A stretch of 8,007 nucleotides of DNA from Clostridiaceae bacterium (GTDB lineage Bacteria; Bacillota; Clostridia; Monoglobales; Firm-18): NCBI GenBank assembly GCA_012511915.1, contig JAAZFB010000181.1, positions 1-8,007 of the forward strand, in the 5' to 3' direction. The position numbers and the translations under genes were made by a program. Shown here one piece after another: positions 6,065-8,007 of the stretch (within the stretch, counting starts at the first letter, position 1; each line of letters starts with the position of its first letter). The notes beneath the pieces were generated by a model. That model ran no database searches, was not told the origin of the DNA, and saw only the letters and a list, made by a program, of their open reading frames with translations.

Positions 6065-6070
6065 CTCCTT
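6065..6070 (-). promoter_or_regulatory. Ribosome-binding site deciding the GH105 start
   Basis: AAGGAG on the minus strand is spaced eight bases from ATG 6056. The alternative in-frame GTG at 6065-6063 would begin on the last G of this site and have no binding site of its own, so the shorter start is preferred. Confidence 0.8.
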
Positions 6071-6091
6071 AAATTTTATTTTAATAGCTAG

Positions 6092-8007
6092 TTAAACTCT
6101 CCATTGCGGGAACGAAACATCCTCGATTGGTTTCATGTTTTTGACCGCCGGGCTGATTTTTATGATAAGCTTGTTTTCCCCGACCGGTGCGTCGAACAGC
6201 AGCCGAAGCTGTTTAAATTCAGCGTTTTGGTTTTGATTGGCAAATTTTTCAGACGGAACGGTTTCGGGCAGGGGCTTTGGATTCCCGTTGTCCTGCCACC
6301 GTATATCGGAGCCCGAGCAAATAACCTCAAGCTTGATTGTCTTGCCACCTTGTGATACATATGCCGTAGTGCCGTCTATTTTTACCTTGCCCTTGGTATT
6401 CATAGTCCATATACAGTCTCTCGCGGTATCAAGGATAAATTCATTCCTCATTGTCACCGAGTTCATATTGTCATCTACGTAATAGCCAAGAGTCATTTTG
6501 GAAGCGTCCTCATACACATCGCTCATATCCGCATATACAAAACCGCTGTACTTGTTGGATCGGGCGTCAATTATAGGGGCGAACTCGCCAAGCACTATTT
6601 CAACCCCGCTTGTATATTTAGTCGGGTTGATAACAAGCATGTTATGCGATTCCGCCCTTTTTCTGAAGATTTCGTATCCTTTATATCCAAGCTCATTCTG
6701 AAGAAGGTAGTTGTCGCTTCCCAAATCGTATGCCCATCTCTCTCCAAAAAGGTCAAGCACAAATGTGCCGCAGTCCCAGTGCTGGTGGTATCCGGTTGTT
6801 GTGCCGAAGTGAGCCGAGAAGTAAAAGTCGGAATTGTTATACGAATCACGTATTGAAAACAGCTCCATACCGTCTATACACTGCATCTTAGGCACCGATT
6901 CAAGCACTGCCGGATCTATATTGCCTGCGTCAAAATCATAATACGCCAGGTCGTAGAAGGACGGAGTTGAATTTCCGCTCTGCAAATCCTTCCATCGTAT
7001 ATATGAAGCATAGGGTTTGTTGAACCTGTTTGAAAAGTAAAAATACGATTCATATGACAATCTTTGGCTACAATCTCCGTCACCCGCGTTGTTGGTACCG
7101 TTCGTTCCGCTGCATGCAATAAGAAAATCCACGATTTCTTCCATTCCCTGCCCATCCATAATGTTGTAGGAACGTCCGAAGTTTTTTTCCATATTGGAAG
7201 CCCATGGCACCAGATAGCGCAAGGCAAAACTCAAATATTGCGGACCTTCGGTCCATGCTCCGCCAGGCGGAAACATCTGCACGGTGTACTCTATGCTGCG
7301 TGCCGAGTCTGCAATATATCGAAATGAAGAATCTGGATCGTACTCAAGGGTTGCAAGAGCCGCAAGGATAACGCCCGCATTAACGATTGCGTTATAGTTT
7401 GACATCAGCTTAAAGGCTCTCCTTTCAATAGCGCCGTCCGACGATGAGGTAATCCTCCCGCAAAGGCCGCTTGCAAGAACTTCTAAGCATTTCTCACGGG
7501 TTACCTTGAGCGCAAGCTCTCTCTGTTCCGGAGTGAAGGCATTGTAAAACCAGTCATAGCCTATTGCAAGGGAGTGTGCCGCCTCGCCTGTGTCTATAAT
7601 ATGAGATGTATTAAAATCGGGGAAGGTTGCCGCCGTTTTAAACTGTTCAAATGCGGCATCGGCATACCTTTGCTCCCCCGTCATGTAGTATGCGTATCCC
7701 CACGCTCTGAAACGGTCACCAAGCGGTTGGGAAACACAGCTGTATTGTCTCATTTTGTCCTGATAGGTATAGGTGACCATATTACCGATGATATAGTTGT
7801 TTGCCTCTTTTATAAACTCATCCATTCTGCTTGTAAATACCGGATCAAAATCCGACTCATATTCTTCCTTCATAGCCGCGAAATCCGCGGTGGTATGGTA
7901 AAGCCTCGGATGCTGTGTAAAGGCTGCGTCCCCCGTTTTTGCTATGTAATCTGATTTAAGCCTCTCCACATCCGGCCTTACATACTGAAGATATCCGTTA
8001 AGGTAGT
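6092..8007 (-). CDS. Heparinase II/III-like polysaccharide lyase family protein (N-terminus outside window)
   Basis: The frame is open to the right edge, so the GTG at 7967-7969 is internal; 637 residues are visible and the stop is TAA at 6094-6092. The layout fits heparinase II/III-type lyases: an alpha-helical toroid (roughly the first 380 residues) followed by a beta-sandwich. Numbered from the GTG, motifs are TQHPRLYHT (18-26), SNYNAIVNAG (190-199), the aromatic EGPQYLSFALRY (241-252) where the family places its catalytic Tyr, NNAGDGDCSQR (293-303), HQHWDCGTFVLDLFGERW (395-412) with the conserved metal/catalytic His-Asp block, YDLGSDNY (414-421) and AESHNMLVINP (439-449). These enzymes cleave uronic-acid polysaccharides by beta-elimination. 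The substrate (heparin-like, alginate-like, pectin-like or other) is not readable, and a non-lyase member is possible. A signal peptide or extra N-terminal domain cannot be assessed. It precedes GH105 by 35 bp, supporting joint expression and sequential action. Confidence 0.85.
   Translation of the reverse strand, partial: YLNGYLQYVRPDVERLKSDYIAKTGDAAFTQHPRLYHTTADFAAMKEEYESDFDPVFTSRMDEFIKEANNYIIGNMVTYTYQDKMRQYSCVSQPLGDRFRAWGYAYYMTGEQRYADAAFEQFKTAATFPDFNTSHIIDTGEAAHSLAIGYDWFYNAFTPEQRELALKVTREKCLEVLASGLCGRITSSSDGAIERRAFKLMSNYNAIVNAGVILAALATLEYDPDSSFRYIADSARSIEYTVQMFPPGGAWTEGPQYLSFALRYLVPWASNMEKNFGRSYNIMDGQGMEEIVDFLIACSGTNGTNNAGDGDCSQRLSYESYFYFSNRFNKPYASYIRWKDLQSGNSTPSFYDLAYYDFDAGNIDPAVLESVPKMQCIDGMELFSIRDSYNNSDFYFSAHFGTTTGYHQHWDCGTFVLDLFGERWAYDLGSDNYLLQNELGYKGYEIFRKRAESHNMLVINPTKYTSGVEIVLGEFAPIIDARSNKYSGFVYADMSDVYEDASKMTLGYYVDDNMNSVTMRNEFILDTARDCIWTMNTKGKVKIDGTTAYVSQGGKTIKLEVICSGSDIRWQDNGNPKPLPETVPSEKFANQNQNAEFKQLRLLFDAPVGENKLIIKISPAVKNMKPIEDVSFPQWRV

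Noticed and set aside
5574..6095. A 173-codon open frame on the plus strand
   Set aside because: It is antisense to the well-supported GH105 gene and its product has no family features.
7967..7969. GTG as the start of the heparinase II/III-like protein
   Set aside because: The frame stays open to the right edge with protein-like sequence (YLNGYLQYVRPD) and no binding site precedes the GTG.
1..8007. CRISPR array, tRNA or rRNA gene, phage or defence module
   Set aside because: No regularly spaced repeats, no cloverleaf or rRNA-like sequence and no defence-type protein motifs were seen on either strand.

Overview
The window looks like a piece of a low- to mid-GC Bacillota (Clostridia-type) genome. 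Coding regions have moderate GC with very AT-rich gaps, the minus-strand genes have strong AGGAG-type Shine-Dalgarno sites, terminators are stem plus U-tract, and the gene families are typical of polysaccharide-degrading anaerobes. The organism is inferred from style only; no rRNA or marker gene is present.

Layout. Two plus-strand genes occupy the left side: the C-terminal end of an L-fucose isomerase-family protein (entering from the left edge, stop at 389) and an M20-family amidohydrolase (to 1780). The natural start of the second gene appears to be broken by a TAA at codon 3. Eleven bases after its stop lies a 691-bp IS5-like element (1792-2482). It has perfect 19-bp terminal inverted repeats and a transposase gene with a large in-frame internal deletion. 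Bases 2483-2765 hold no recognised gene, but contain two terminator-like hairpins and a GC-richer segment with an unexplained protein-like open frame.

The rest reads on the minus strand, in transcription order: a heparinase II/III-like polysaccharide lyase or related protein (6092 to the right edge, N-terminus outside the window), a GH105 unsaturated-uronyl hydrolase 35 bp downstream (4005-6056), a 252-bp gap with several inverted and direct repeats, and an ornithine cyclodeaminase/mu-crystallin-family dehydrogenase (2766-3752). The plus- and minus-strand groups converge on the IS element and the terminators.

How the genes fit. A lyase that cleaves uronic-acid polysaccharides leaves a 4,5-unsaturated uronyl residue at the non-reducing end of its products, and GH105 enzymes remove exactly that residue, so these two genes form a coherent degradation pair. 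The fucose isomerase-like protein could process a released deoxy- or pentose sugar. The M20 amidohydrolase and the ornithine cyclodeaminase homologue suggest amino-acid or amide chemistry, and their link to the sugar genes is unclear. The most notable features are the GH105 protein's N-terminal half, which appears to contain two related tandem modules, the nonsense codon in the M20 gene, and the internally deleted IS. I found no clear new defence or mobile system.
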